This document shows, piece after piece, positions 49,864 to 61,894 of a stretch of DNA of 64,000 nt. Source of the DNA: Polydactylus sextarius (Eukaryota > Chordata > Actinopteri > Polynemidae). The stretch spans positions 2,438,001 through 2,502,000 of the forward strand of contig CM028912.1 in the NCBI GenBank assembly GCA_016801845.1. The letters run 5' to 3'. The position numbers and the translations under genes were made by a program. Below the pieces are notes generated by a model. The model saw nothing but the letters and a program-made list of their open reading frames with translations. It ran no database searches and was not told where the DNA came from. Every line of letters begins with the position of its first letter. Position 1 is the first letter of the stretch.

Positions 49864-50820
49864 CACAGAGGAGAGATGCTGCTGCACTCCCACAGCTTTT
49901 TCACCAAAGGTTTCAGTCATACAGCTGATTTATCTCTTTGCAAATGACTCACTTCTTGCACCATCTCTCCTTGGTGGCTGTGATTGTTGTCATAGTGACT
50001 GAAGTACTCCTGGTTTATTCTGTGCTCATCTTCTTTAAACTTAATCTCCATCATTTCCCTTCTTCCTTACATGTCTCCCAAAATAATCTTATCATCTCCT
50101 TCTCCCTTTCAGTCTCCACTGCTCTTCGGGATTATTCATTATACTTGACAATAAATCTAAAGTGCATCTGCACTGATGCTTCTTGATCATAAACTAGCAA
50201 TGAACTGAAAACTTTACTTATATCAAATTAAGTTTAATTATGATGAAGATGAAAGTCTGTCGGTTGATAAGCCTGTAGTTTGGCCTTGCAGTTTGCAACT
50301 GGGTAACAAAACAGGGAACAACCCAAGTGCAGGCTGCAGTTTTCCTCAGTGGAACTTTTACAATATTGTGCAAAATGTCTCCTATGATCACTGTCTATGG
50401 TGATGATCCTGTGACAAATGGCTGCAACATCATTTACTCTGATTTGCAGCATTCCCATTATTCTGGCAGATACACAATGTTCATGCTTGGTTTGTTATTT
50501 CAAACACCACTGTTACTTTGACAGGTCAGTAATACATTACTTCAGTATTATACTGTTTTTCTTGGGTCAGTTAGTGAATGTCCTGCTCTGAATGACAACC
50601 TGACTGACAACTGAATGCTTTCTCTTACTTCCACACCTGGAGAAACTCAGTCTTAAACTGACCATGTCCTTACTTTTTCTACAGTGGACGATGAGACATC
50701 TACTGTCATTTACATCAGGCTGCAACATCATTTCATCTGTTTCATATCTAATTTTAAGCAACAGAAGGTGATGATATTGTGACACCTCAGCAGCCAAAAG
50801 GCTGGTTTCTGTTGACTGTT

Positions 50821-50851
<31 letters not shown>

Positions 50852-50902
50852 TTGATGTCCTGCTTTTTATTTAGTAACACTTTATTTAAATAGAGTGGGT
50901 AT

Positions 50903-51423
50903 TGTTAGAGAAATTTCAGGAGCACTGTTGAAGGTAGAGGAGACACTCAGGAAGACACAGAGACTCAGATGTCTTAAGTTGTATAAAGTTTACTGAGAGC
51001 AGGAGAAATGGCCTCAGTGTACAGCACAATAACATGCTGTGCAGAGCCGACACCACTTCTGACGCTCTCCCAGGAAGTTGAGGTTTTTATCTGTCTCTGT
51101 TGGTGTTGTCTGCTCCATGAAGACACAGTCAGTGTTTCAGTATTGTATATGAGGCCTACAGATCAGTTACCCTGAATGTGGCACACAAATTATCATAGGT
51201 CCGCCATAAGTAGAACAATATATCTGCAACGTATGAATGTATATAAGAGTGTATGTATAGCGTGTGTGAAGTGTATGTATAGGGATGTACGTGGAGAATG
51301 TATGGGGTGTATGAGTCTAACTTCACCTTCTAACATTTAGACGAACCATGTTGTGACTATAGCTACACAAACTTACCTGTCATGTCATGTGTTTTACTGT
51401 AAAGTCTAGATTTTTCCCTCACA
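50903..51423 (-). mobile_element. Solo LTR, copy 2
   Basis: Same 521-bp LTR with the same flanking ggtat, carried along by the array duplication. Confidence 0.8.
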
Positions 51424-51774
51424 GGTATATTTTAACTTTTTTCTAAATTATTATATAAATGTTTGTGTGTTTTAAGATGTTGGGTGGAAGTCAACATACT
51501 TGAATAAGAATCATAAATATGACATACTGTATTTAGTCTTTCTCTACATTTTGAGTTTACTTTACTTATTGGTAACGTTTTTCTGAACTTTAAGGCTGGT
51601 ATCACAAGGGATGATACTAATTGTCTTATATGTGAAGACTATAGCCACAAATTAGAAGACATACAAGCTGTTGTCCTGATGTAACTTCACAGTAAAATGA
51701 AGACATGTGATATGTAAAAGTGATATTAGCAAGTTCGCTTTTCTGTCCATGATTTTAGACCTCTGGTAGTGTTT

Positions 51775-52705
51775 CTACATCATGTTTATCTCACAGGAAT
51801 CTGTCTGCAGTATCTTAAGTGTAACAATGAGCTTCACTGATTTTCTAAACCAGGGGTAAAAAAGGGCATAGATGACAGGGTTGAGACAGGAGTTAAAATA
51901 AACCAAAAACACTACAAAAGCAGTAGCTGATGGATTGAGGGATTTTTCTTGACCTGAAAGAGAAAAACAGTAAAATGGACAGAGACAAATTAGAAACACA
52001 ATTATAACAACACCAAGAGTCCTGGCTGCTTTCAACTCAGATTTTTTAGCAAATACACCCACTGAATACTGGAGTTTGACAGCTGCAACATGAGAGCGCA
52101 TGGCACGAGCCTGAGACACAGCCACCATAAATACTCTTGTATACAGAACTACAATCACAGCAATGGGGAAAATAAAAGTAAGAATAACATCTACAAGTCC
52201 AGCAATGTAGTTCATGACAAAGACACACTCTCCAATGCAGGTGTTAAACTTGCCTGGTTGTTTCAGGTTATCCTTCAGATTTACAATTTGAAATACTATA
52301 AAGAATATCCAACACAGATAAACAACAATCTCAGCTCTTTTTTGTGTGATTCTAATGGAGTAGTGGAGAGGGTCACAAATAGCCACATAGCGGTCAACAG
52401 ATATGAGCACCATGTGTCCAACTGAAGCAGTGGTAATAATAAAGGATAGATATTGATATATTACACAGACCAGGTCACCAAGGAGCCAGCAGCCACTGAT
52501 GAACATAACATGAAAGCCCATGCAGAAGCCAACGAGGAAATCTGACACAGCCAGAGAGAGAAGGATGATGTTGGTTGGTGTGTAGAGCTGCCTGGGAAAG
52601 AAAAACCAGGAATATATTCATATGATTTATCATTCTGATTAAAGAAGACATAACTAAAAAAACACACAAAAAAACAAAAACAACTACAGTTCTTGAATTT
52701 GTTTA

Positions 52706-52776
<71 letters not shown>

Positions 52777-53050
52777 AGAGAGTTCAAGATCATGCAATTA
52801 CTATTTCAAACACGATAAACTGTTTTGTTTTTGTTGTTGTTGCTATATACTACTTTTAAATCTTATCATACATCTACCTGAAATGGGAGATAGAGATAAT
52901 GACCAGCAGGTTAAGAAATGCAGTGAGCAGAGAAATAGAGGACAGCAGAATGTAAATCAACATGGCGTCAAAGTCTTGACGCTTTGGCTTCCTGCAGGAG
53001 GAGTTGAGGAGCTGTGGGAAGCAGAGTTCACTCCCATCCAAGGTCTCCAT
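51775..53050 (-). CDS. T11: two-exon TAAR, subclade C, tandem array unit 2
   Basis: Exon 1 is 53050-52878 and exon 2 is 52591-51775, with a 286-bp phase-2 intron, giving 329 aa. Pocket residues are as in T10 (Ser107, Asp192). Private changes are Tyr105 in TM3, Gln141 in ICL2 (ITQKRAE), Tyr149 for Cys in TM4, ECL2 DNLKQPGKF, Ala228 in ICL3 and a C-terminus CEINMM that it shares with T14. The last change may reflect exchange with T14, whose 3' flank is similar here. Confidence 0.93.
52703..52773. repeat. (TA)n microsatellite in the T11 intron
   Basis: About 55 bp of ta repeats after a short gtgtgt start. Confidence 0.9.
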
Positions 53051-54085
53051 CACAGAGGAGAGATGCTGCTGCACTCCCACAGCTTTTTCACCAAAGGTTT
53101 CAGTCATACAGCTGATTTATCTCTTTGCAAATGACTCACTTCTTGCACCATCTCTCCTTGGTGGCTGTGATTGTTGTCATAGTGACTGAAGTACTCCTGG
53201 TTTATTCTGTGCTCATCTTCTTTAAACTTAATCTCCATCATTTCCCTTCTTCCTTACATGTCTCCCAAAATAATCTTATCATCTCCCTTCTCCCTTTCAG
53301 TCTCCACTGCTCTTCGGGATTATTCATTATACTTGACAATAAATCTAAAGTGCATCTGCACTGATGCTTCTTGATCATAAACTAGCAATGAACTGAAAAC
53401 TTTACTTATATCAAATTAAGTTTAATTATGATGAAGATGAAAGTCTGTCGGTTGATAAGCCTGTAGTTTGGCCTTGCAGTTTGCAACTGGGTAACAAAAC
53501 AGGGGAACAACCCAAGTGCAGGCTGCAGTTTTCCTCAGTGGAACTTTTACAATATTGTGCAAAATGTCTCCTATGATCACTGTCTATGGTGATGATCCTG
53601 TGACAAATGGCTGCAACATCATTTACTCTGATTTGCAGCATTCCCATTATTCTGGCAGATACACAATGTTCATGCTTGGTTTGTTATTTCAAACACCACT
53701 GTTACTTTGACAGGTCAGTAATACATTACTTCAGTATTATACTGTTTTTCTTGGGTCAGTTAGTGAATGTCCTGCTCTGAATGACAACCTGACTGACAAC
53801 TGAATGCTTTCTCTTACTTCCACACCTTGAGAAACTCAGTCTTAAACTGACCATGTCCTTACTTTTTCTACAGTGGACGATGAGACATCTACTGTCATTT
53901 ACATCAGGCTGCAACATCATTTCATCTGTTTTATATCTAATTTTAAGCAACAGGAGGTGATGATATTGTAACACCTCAGCAGCCAAAAGGCTGGTTTCTG
54001 TTGACTGTTCACACACACACACACACACACAGAATCGATGTCCTGCTTTTTATTTAGTAACACTTTATTTAAATAGAGTGGGTAT

Positions 54086-54606
54086 TGTTAGAGAAATTTC
54101 AGAAGCACTGTTGAAGGTAGAGGAGACACTCAGGAAGACACAGAGACTCAGATGTCTTCAGTTGTATAAAGTTTACTGAGAGCAGGAGAAATGGCCTCAG
54201 TGTACAGCACAATAACATGCTGTGCAGAGCCAACACCACTTCTGACGCTCTCCCAGGAAGTTGAGGTTTTTATCTGTCTCTGTTGGTGTTGTCTGCTCCA
54301 TGAAGACACAGTCAGTGTTTCAGTATTGTATATGAGGCCTACAGATCAGTTACCCTGAATGTGGCACACAAATTATCATAGGTCCGCCATAAGTAGAACA
54401 ATATATCTGCAACGTATGAATGTATATAAGAGTGTATGTATAGCGTGTGTGAAGTGTATGTATAGGGATGTACGTGGAGAATGTATGGGGTGTATGAGTC
54501 TAACTTCACCTTCCAACATTTAGGTGAACCACGTTGTGACTATAGCTACACAAACTTACCTGTCATGTCATGTGTTTTACTGTAAAGTCTAGATTTTTCC
54601 CTCACA
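54086..54606 (-). mobile_element. Solo LTR, copy 3
   Basis: Same 521-bp LTR and flanking ggtat as the other copies, with a few substitutions (for example agaagcactg near its start). Confidence 0.8.
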
Positions 54607-54957
54607 GGTATATTTTAACTTTTTTCTAAATTATTATATAAATGTTTGTGTGTTTTAAGATGTTGGGTGGAAGTCAACATACTTGAATAAGAATCATAAA
54701 TATGACATACTGTATTTAGTCTTTCTCTACATTTTGAGTTTACTTTACTTATTGGTAACGTTTTTCTGAACTTTAAGGCTGGTATCACAAGGGATGATAC
54801 TAATTGTCTTATATGTGAAGACTATAGCCCTAAATTAGAAGACATACAAGCTGTTGTCCTGATGTAACTTCACAGTAAAATGAAGACATGTGATATGTAA
54901 AAGTAATATTAGCAAGTTCACTTTTCTGTCCATGATTTTAGACCTCTTGTAGTGTTT

Positions 54958-56195
54958 CTACATCATGTTGGTCTCACAGGAATCTGTCTGCAGTATCTTA
55001 AGTGTAACAATGAGCTTCACTGATTTTCTAAACCAGGGGTAAAAAAGGGCATAGATGACAGGGTTGAGACAGGAGTTAAAATAAACCAAAAACACTACAA
55101 AAGCAGTAGCTGATGGATTGAGGGATTTTTCTTGACCTGAAAGAGAAAAACAGTAAAATGGACAGAGACAAATTAGAAACACAATTATAACAACACCAAG
55201 AGTCCTGGCTGCTTTCAACTCAGATTTTTTAGCAAATACACCCACTGAATACTGGAGTTTGACAACTGCAACATGAGAGCGCATGGCACGAGCCTGAGAC
55301 ACAGCCACCATAAATACTCTTGTATACAGAACTACAATCACAGCAATGGGGAAAATAAAAGTAAGAATAACATCTACAAGTCCAGCAATGTAGTTCATGA
55401 CAATGACACACTCTCCAATGCAGGTGTTAAACCTGCCTGGTTGTATCAGGTTATCCTTCAGATTTACAATTTGAAATACTATAAAGAATATCCAACACAG
55501 ACAAACAACAATCTCAGCTCTTTTGTGTGTGATTCTAATGGAGTAGTGGAGAGGGTCACAAATAGCCACATAGCGGTCAACAGATATGAGCACCATGTGT
55601 CCAACTGAAGCAGTGGTAATAATAAAGGATAGAAATTGATATATTACACAGACCAGGTCACCAAGGAGCCAGCAGCCACTGATGAACATAACATGAAAGC
55701 CCATGCAGAAGCCAACGAGGAAATCTGACACAGCCAGAGAGAGAAGGATGATGTTGGTTGGTGTGTAGAGCTGCCTGGGAAAGAAAATCAGGAATATATT
55801 CATATGATTTATCATTCTGATTAAAGAAGACATAACTAAAAAAACACACAAAAAAAAAACAACTACAGTTCTTGAATTTGTTTATATATGTGTGTGTATA
55901 TATATATATATATATATAGGGAGAGAGTTCAAGATCATGCAATTACTATTTCAAACACGATAAACTGTTATGTTTTTGTTGTTGTTGCTATATACTACTT
56001 TTAAATCTTATCATACATCTACCTGAAATGGGAGATAGAGATAATGACCAGCAGGTTAAGAAATGCAGTGAGCAGAGAAATAGAGGACAGCAGAATGTAA
56101 ATCAACATGGCGTCAAAGTCTTGACGCTTTGGCTTCCTGCAGGAGGAGTTGAGGAGCTGTGGGAAGCAGAGTTCACTCCCATCCAAGGTCTCCAT
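54958..56195 (-). CDS. T12: two-exon TAAR, subclade C, tandem array unit 3
   Basis: Exon 1 is 56195-56023 and exon 2 is 55774-54958, with a 248-bp phase-2 intron, giving 329 aa. The predicted protein is identical to T13. Ser107 (3.32), Asp192 (5.42), Pro200 (5.50), Leu261 (6.48) and Tyr289 (7.43) are present. ECL2 reads LKDNLIQPGRFNTC and the segment before TM5 is ECVIVMNY. The TM6 end is CFSLSGQ, as in T11 and T13. Confidence 0.93.
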
Positions 56196-57152
56196 CACAG
56201 AGGAGAGATGCTGCTGCACTCCCACAGCTTTTTCACCAAAGGTTTCAGTCATACAGCTGATTTATCTCTTTGCAAATAACTCACTTCTTGCACCATCTCT
56301 CCTTGGTGGCTGTGATTGTTGTCATAGTGACTGAAGTACTCCTAGTTTATTCTGTGCTCATCTTCTTTAAACTTAATCTCCATCATTTCCCTTCTTCCTT
56401 ACATGTCTCCCAAAATAATCTTATCATCTTCCTTCTCCCTTTCAGTCTCCACTGCTCTTCGGGATTATTCATTATACTTGACAATAAATCTAAAGTGCAT
56501 CTGCACTGATGCTTCTTGATCATAAACTAGCAATGAACTGAAAACTTTACTTATATCAAATTAAGTTTAATTATGATGAAGATGAAAGTCTGTCGGTTGA
56601 TAATCCTGTAGTTTGGCCTTGCAGTTTGCAACTGGGTAACAAAACAGGGGAACAACCCAAGTGCAGGCTGCAGTTTTCCTCAGTGGAACTTTTACAATAT
56701 TGTGCAAAATATCTCTTATGATCACTGTCTATGGTGATGATCCTGTGACAAATGGCTGCAACATCATTTACTCTGATTTGCAGCATTCCCAGTATTCTGG
56801 CAGATACACAATGTTCATGCTTGGTTTGTTATTTCAAACACCACTGTTACTTTGACAGGTCAGTAATACATTACTTCAGTATTATACTGTTTTTCTTGGG
56901 TCAGTTAGTGAATGTCCTGCTCTGAATGACAACCTGACTGACAACTGAATGCTTTCTCTTACTTCCACACCTGGAGAAACTCAGTCTTAAACTGACCATG
57001 TCATTACTTTTTCTACAGTGGACGATGAGACATCTACTGTCATTTACATCAGGCTGCAACATCATTTCATCTGTTTCATATCTAATTTTAAGCAACAGAA
57101 GGTGATGATATTGTGACACCTCAGCAGCCAAAAGGCTGGTTTCTGTTGACTG

Positions 57153-57187
<35 letters not shown>

Positions 57188-57238
57188 TTGATGTCCTGCT
57201 TTTTATTTAGTAACACTTTATTTAAATAGAGTGGGTAT

Positions 57239-57759
57239 TGTTAGAGAAATTTCAGGAGCACTGTTGAAGGTAGAGGAGACACTCAGGAAGACACAGAGAC
57301 TCAGATGTCTTAAGTTGTATAAAGTTTACTGAGAGCAGGAGAAATGGCCTCAGTGTACAGCACAATAACATGCTGTGCAGAGCCAACACCACTTCTGACG
57401 CTCTCCCAGGAAGTTGAGGTTTTTATCTGTCTCTGTTGGTGTTGTCTGCTCCATGAAGACACAGTCAGTGTTTCAGTATTGTATATGAGGCCTACAGATC
57501 AGTTACCCTGAATGTGGCACACAAATTATCATAGGTCCGCCATAAGTAGAACAATATATCTGCAACGTATGAATGTATATAAGAGTGTATGTATAGCGTG
57601 TGTGAAGTGTATGTATAGGGATGTACGTGGAGAATGTATGGGGTGTATGAGTCTAACTTCACCTTCCAACATTTAGGCGAACCATGTTGTGACTATAGCT
57701 ACACAAACTTACCTGTCATGTCATGTGTTTTACTGTAAAGTCTAGATTTTTCCCTCACA
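57239..57759 (-). mobile_element. Solo LTR, copy 4
   Basis: Same 521-bp LTR and flanking ggtat. It is the last copy; none is present between T13 and T14. Confidence 0.8.
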
Positions 57760-58110
57760 GGTATATCTTAACTTTTTTCTAAATTATTATATAAATGTTT
57801 GTGTGTTTTAAGATGTTGGGTGGAAGTCAACATACTTGAATAAGAATCATAAATATGACATACTGTATTTAGTCTTTCTCTACATTTTGAGTTTACTTTA
57901 CTTATTGGTAACGTTTTTCTGAACTTTAAGGCTGGTATCACAAGGGATGATACTAATTGTCTTATATGTGAAGACTATAGCCACAAATTAGAAGACATAC
58001 AAGCTGTTGTCCTGATGTAACTTCACAGTAAAATGAAGACATGTGATATGTAAAAGTGATATTAGCAAGTTCACTTTTCTGTCCATGATTTTAGACCTCT
58101 TGTAGTGTTT

Positions 58111-59041
58111 CTACATCATGTTGGTCTCACAGGAATCTGTCTGCAGTATCTTAAGTGTAACAATGAGCTTCACTGATTTTCTAAACCAGGGGTAAAAAAG
58201 GGCATAGATGACAGGGTTGAGACAGGAGTTAAAATAAACCAAAAACACTACAAAAGCAGTAGCTGATGGATTGAGGGATTTTTCTTGACCTGAAAGAGAA
58301 AAACAGTAAAATGGACAGAGACAAATTAGAAACACAATTATAACAACACCAAGAGTCCTGGCTGCTTTCAACTCAGATTTTTTAGCAAATACACCCACTG
58401 AATACTGGAGTTTGACAACTGCAACATGAGAGCGCATGGCACGAGCCTGAGACACAGCCACCATAAATACTCTTGTATACAGAACTACAATCACAGCAAT
58501 GGGGAAAATAAAAGTAAGAATAACATCTACAAGTCCAGCAATGTAGTTCATGACAATGACACACTCTCCAATGCAGGTGTTAAACCTGCCTGGTTGTATC
58601 AGGTTATCCTTCAGATTTACAATTTGAAATACTATAAAGAATATCCAACACAGACAAACAACAATCTCAGCTCTTTTGTGTGTGATTCTAATGGAGTAGT
58701 GGAGAGGGTCACAAATAGCCACATAGCGGTCAACAGATATGAGCACCATGTGTCCAACTGAAGCAGTGGTAATAATAAAGGATAGAAATTGATATATTAC
58801 ACAGACCAGGTCACCAAGGAGCCAGCAGCCACTGATGAACATAACATGAAAGCCCATGCAGAAGCCAACGAGGAAATCTGACACAGCCAGAGAGAGAAGG
58901 ATGATGTTGGTTGGTGTGTAGAGCTGCCTGGGAAAGAAAATCAGGAATATATTCATATGATTTATCATTCAGATTAAAGAAGACATAACTAAAAAAAAAA
59001 ACAAACAAAAAAAAAACAACTACAGTTCTTGAATTTGTTTA

Positions 59042-59073
<32 letters not shown>

Positions 59074-59350
59074 GGGAGAGAATTCAAGATCATGCAATTA
59101 CTATTTCAAACACGATAAACTGTTATGTTTTTGTTGTTGTTGCTATATACTACTTTTAAATCTTATCATACATCTACCTGAAATGGGAGATAGAGATAAT
59201 GACCAGCAGGTTAAGAAATGCAGTGAGCAGAGAAATAGAGGACAGCAGAATGTAAATCAACATGGCGTCAAAGTCTTGACGCTTTGGCTTCCTGCAGGAG
59301 GAGTTGAGGAGCTGTGGGAAGCAGAGTTCACTCCCATCCAAGGTCTCCAT
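58111..59350 (-). CDS. T13: two-exon TAAR, subclade C, tandem array unit 4
   Basis: Exon 1 is 59350-59178 and exon 2 is 58927-58111, with a 250-bp phase-2 intron, giving 329 aa. The protein is identical to T12. The nucleotide differences from T12 that I could see are in the intron and flanks. Its 5' flank is the array type up to about 60250 and then changes to the T14 3' flank. Confidence 0.93.
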
Positions 59351-60758
59351 CACAGAGGAGAGATGCTGCTGCACTCCCACAGCTTTTTCACCAAAGGTTT
59401 CAGTCATACAGCTGATTTATCTCTTTGCAAATGACTCACTTCTTGCACCATCTCTCCTTGGTGGCTGTGATTGTTGTCATAGTGACTGAAGTACTCCTAG
59501 TTTATTCTGTGCTCATCTTCTTTAAACTTAATCTCCATCATTTCCCTTCTTCTTTACATGTCTCCCAAAATAATCTTATCATCTTCCTTCTCCCTTTCAG
59601 TCTCCACTGCTCTTCGGGATTATTCATTATACTTGACAATAAATCTAAAGTGCATCTGCACTGATGCTTCTTGATCATAAACTAGCAATGAACTGAAAAC
59701 TTTACTTATATCAAATTAAGTTTAATTATGATGAAGATGAAAGTCTGTCGGTTGATAAGCCTGTAGTTTGGCCTTGCAGTTTGCAACTGGGTAACAAAAC
59801 AGGGGAACAACCCAAGTGCAGGCTGCAGTTTTCCTCAGTGGAACTTTTACAATATTGTGCAAAATGTCTCCTATGATCACTGTCTATGGTGATGATCCTG
59901 TGACAAATGGCTGCAACATCATTTACTCTGATTTGCAGCATTCCCATTATTCTGGCAGATACACAATGTTCATGCTTGGTTTGTTATTTCAAACACCACT
60001 GTTACTTTGACAGGTCAGTAATACATTACTTCAGTATTATACTGTTTTTCTTGGGTCAGTTAGTGAATGTCCTGCTCTGAATGACAACCTGACTGACAAC
60101 TGAATGCTTTCTCTTACTTCCACACCTGGAGAAACTCAGTCTTAAACTGACCATGTCATTACTTTTTCTACAGTGGACGATGAGACATCTACTGTCATTT
60201 ACATCAGGCTGCAACATCATTTCATCTGTTTTATATCTAATTTTAAGCAAAAGAAGGCAATGTTATTGTGACACCTCAGCAGCCAAAAAAGCTGGTGTCT
60301 GTTGACACACACAGAGACTGGATCACACTCTTTCTATTTAGTAACTTTATTAAAATACAGAGTGGGTATACTTGTACTTGTTTACTTATGTTTGACATAC
60401 ATGTTTGTGTGTTTTAAAATGTTGGGTGGATGTTACTACATTTTTTACATTCTTTTTTACATCAACACGTTTGAATAATAATCATAAATATGACATATTT
60501 AGTATTTCTGTACATTTTGAATTTAATTTACTTATTGATAACATTTTTCTTTAAACTTTGAACTTATTTGAACTTTAAGGCTGGTATCACAAGGGATGAT
60601 ACTAACTGTCCTACATGCAACAACTACAGCACACATTAGAGGACATACAAGCTGTTGTCCTGATGTAACTTCACAGTAAAATGAAGACATGTGATATGTA
60701 AAAGTGATATTAGCAAGTTCATTTTTTACTGTCCATGATTTTAGACCTCGTGGTGTTT
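59351..60758. other. T13 5' flank and T14 3' flank
   Basis: 59351-60250 is array-type 5' flank with no gene. 60290-60750 is collinear with the LTR-free spacer upstream of T9 (46190-46480) and with the common 3' flank ending ttagacctc before the stop codon. It serves as the empty-site reference for the solo LTR (agagtgggtata at 60360). Confidence 0.55.
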
Positions 60759-61894
60759 CTACATCATGTTTATCTCACAGGAATCTGTCTGCAGTATTTT
60801 AAGTGTAACAATGAGTTTTACTGATTTTCTAAACCAGGGGTAAAAAAGAGCATAGATGACAGGGTTAAGACAGGAGTTAGTATAAATCAAACATATTATT
60901 AAGTTTGCAGATGAAGCATTCAGCAGATTGTCTTGACCTGAAAGAGCAAAATAACAGTACGGGGAGATACATATGAGAAAAACAGCTACAACAACACCAA
61001 GAGTCCTGGCTGCTTTCAGCTCAGATTTTTTAACTGTTACAGTCACTGAACTGTTAAGTTTGACTCCCGCAATCCGAGACCTCATGGCACGAGCCTGAGA
61101 CACAGCCACTACAAACAGTCTCACATACAGAACTACAACAACAGTAATGGGAGCAGTGATAGTTACAATAAGATCTGCAATCTCAGCAATGAAGTCAACA
61201 ACAGTGACACACTCTCCGATACAGGTGTTATACCTGCCTGGTTGTTTCAGGATGTCCCTCACCATTATACTTTGAAATGCTACAGAACATATCCAAGACA
61301 GACAAACACAGATTTGGACTCTTTTGTATGTGACTTTGCTGGTGTAATGCATTGGATCACAAATTGCCACATAGCGGTCGACAGCTATGAGCACCATGTT
61401 TCCTACTGAAACAGCTGTAGCAGTGTATGCTACATACAAGTATACAGTACATAAGAGGTCACCGAGGAACCAGCAGCCGTCTATGAGCATAATTTGAAAG
61501 CACATGAGGAAGCCAACAATGAAATCTGACACAGCCAGAGAGAGAAGGAGGAGGTTGGTGGGTGTGTGGAGCTGCCTGGGGAAGAAAACCAGGAATATAT
61601 TAATTAATATAAAGTATCATTCAGGCAAAAACAGGCAAAACAGTTTGAACAAAGACCTGAAACTACTAAAACTATTTGTCTACCGGTTCTATAAATTACA
61701 AGAATATTATGACACATCTACCTGAAGTGGGAGATAGAAATTATGACCAACAGGTTGAGAAACACAGTGATAATAGAAATGAAGGACAGCACAATGTAAA
61801 TCAACATGGCTTCAAAGTGAGGACGCTTTGGCTTCCTGCAGGAGGCATTGAGGTGCTGTGGGAAGCAGAGTTCACCTCCTTCTAAAGTCTCCAT
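60759..61894 (-). CDS. T14: two-exon TAAR, subclade B
   Basis: Exon 1 is 61894-61722 and exon 2 is 61575-60759, with a 146-bp phase-2 intron without a (TA)n tract, giving 329 aa (METLEGGELC start). Exon 1 pairs with T6. Exon 2 is subclade B (DPMHYTSKVT) and the most divergent of the cluster: ICL3 reads GVKLNSSVTVTVKK, the TM6 core is CISPYC with Ile261 at 6.48, and TM7 has YTNSCLNP with Thr before the conserved Asn. Ala107 (3.32), Asp192 and Asp185 are present. No frameshift. Confidence 0.92.

Larger units (their letters stand above)
47701..60290 (-). repeat. Four-unit tandem array of ~3.15-3.18 kb, one TAAR per unit
   Basis: Stop codons of T10-T13 lie at 48594, 51775, 54958 and 58111, spacings of 3181, 3183 and 3153 bp. 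Each unit holds, from left to right, the solo LTR, a 350-bp 3' flank, exon 2, the microsatellite intron, exon 1 and about 850 bp of 5' flank with a (CA)n tract. Units differ by scattered single bases and microsatellite lengths only. The last unit ends without another LTR near 60290, where the T14 flank begins. Confidence 0.9.

Noticed and set aside
53426..53647. Repeated ORFs in array 5' flanks (50234, 53426, 56571, 59726 and partners)
   Set aside because: Their similarity is fully explained by recent unit duplication, and single-base indels shift the C-terminus between copies (50234 against 53426), so there is no sign of coding constraint.
47701..60290. CRISPR-like regular repeat spacing
   Set aside because: Eukaryotic 3-kb tandem gene duplication; no short repeats with unique spacers.
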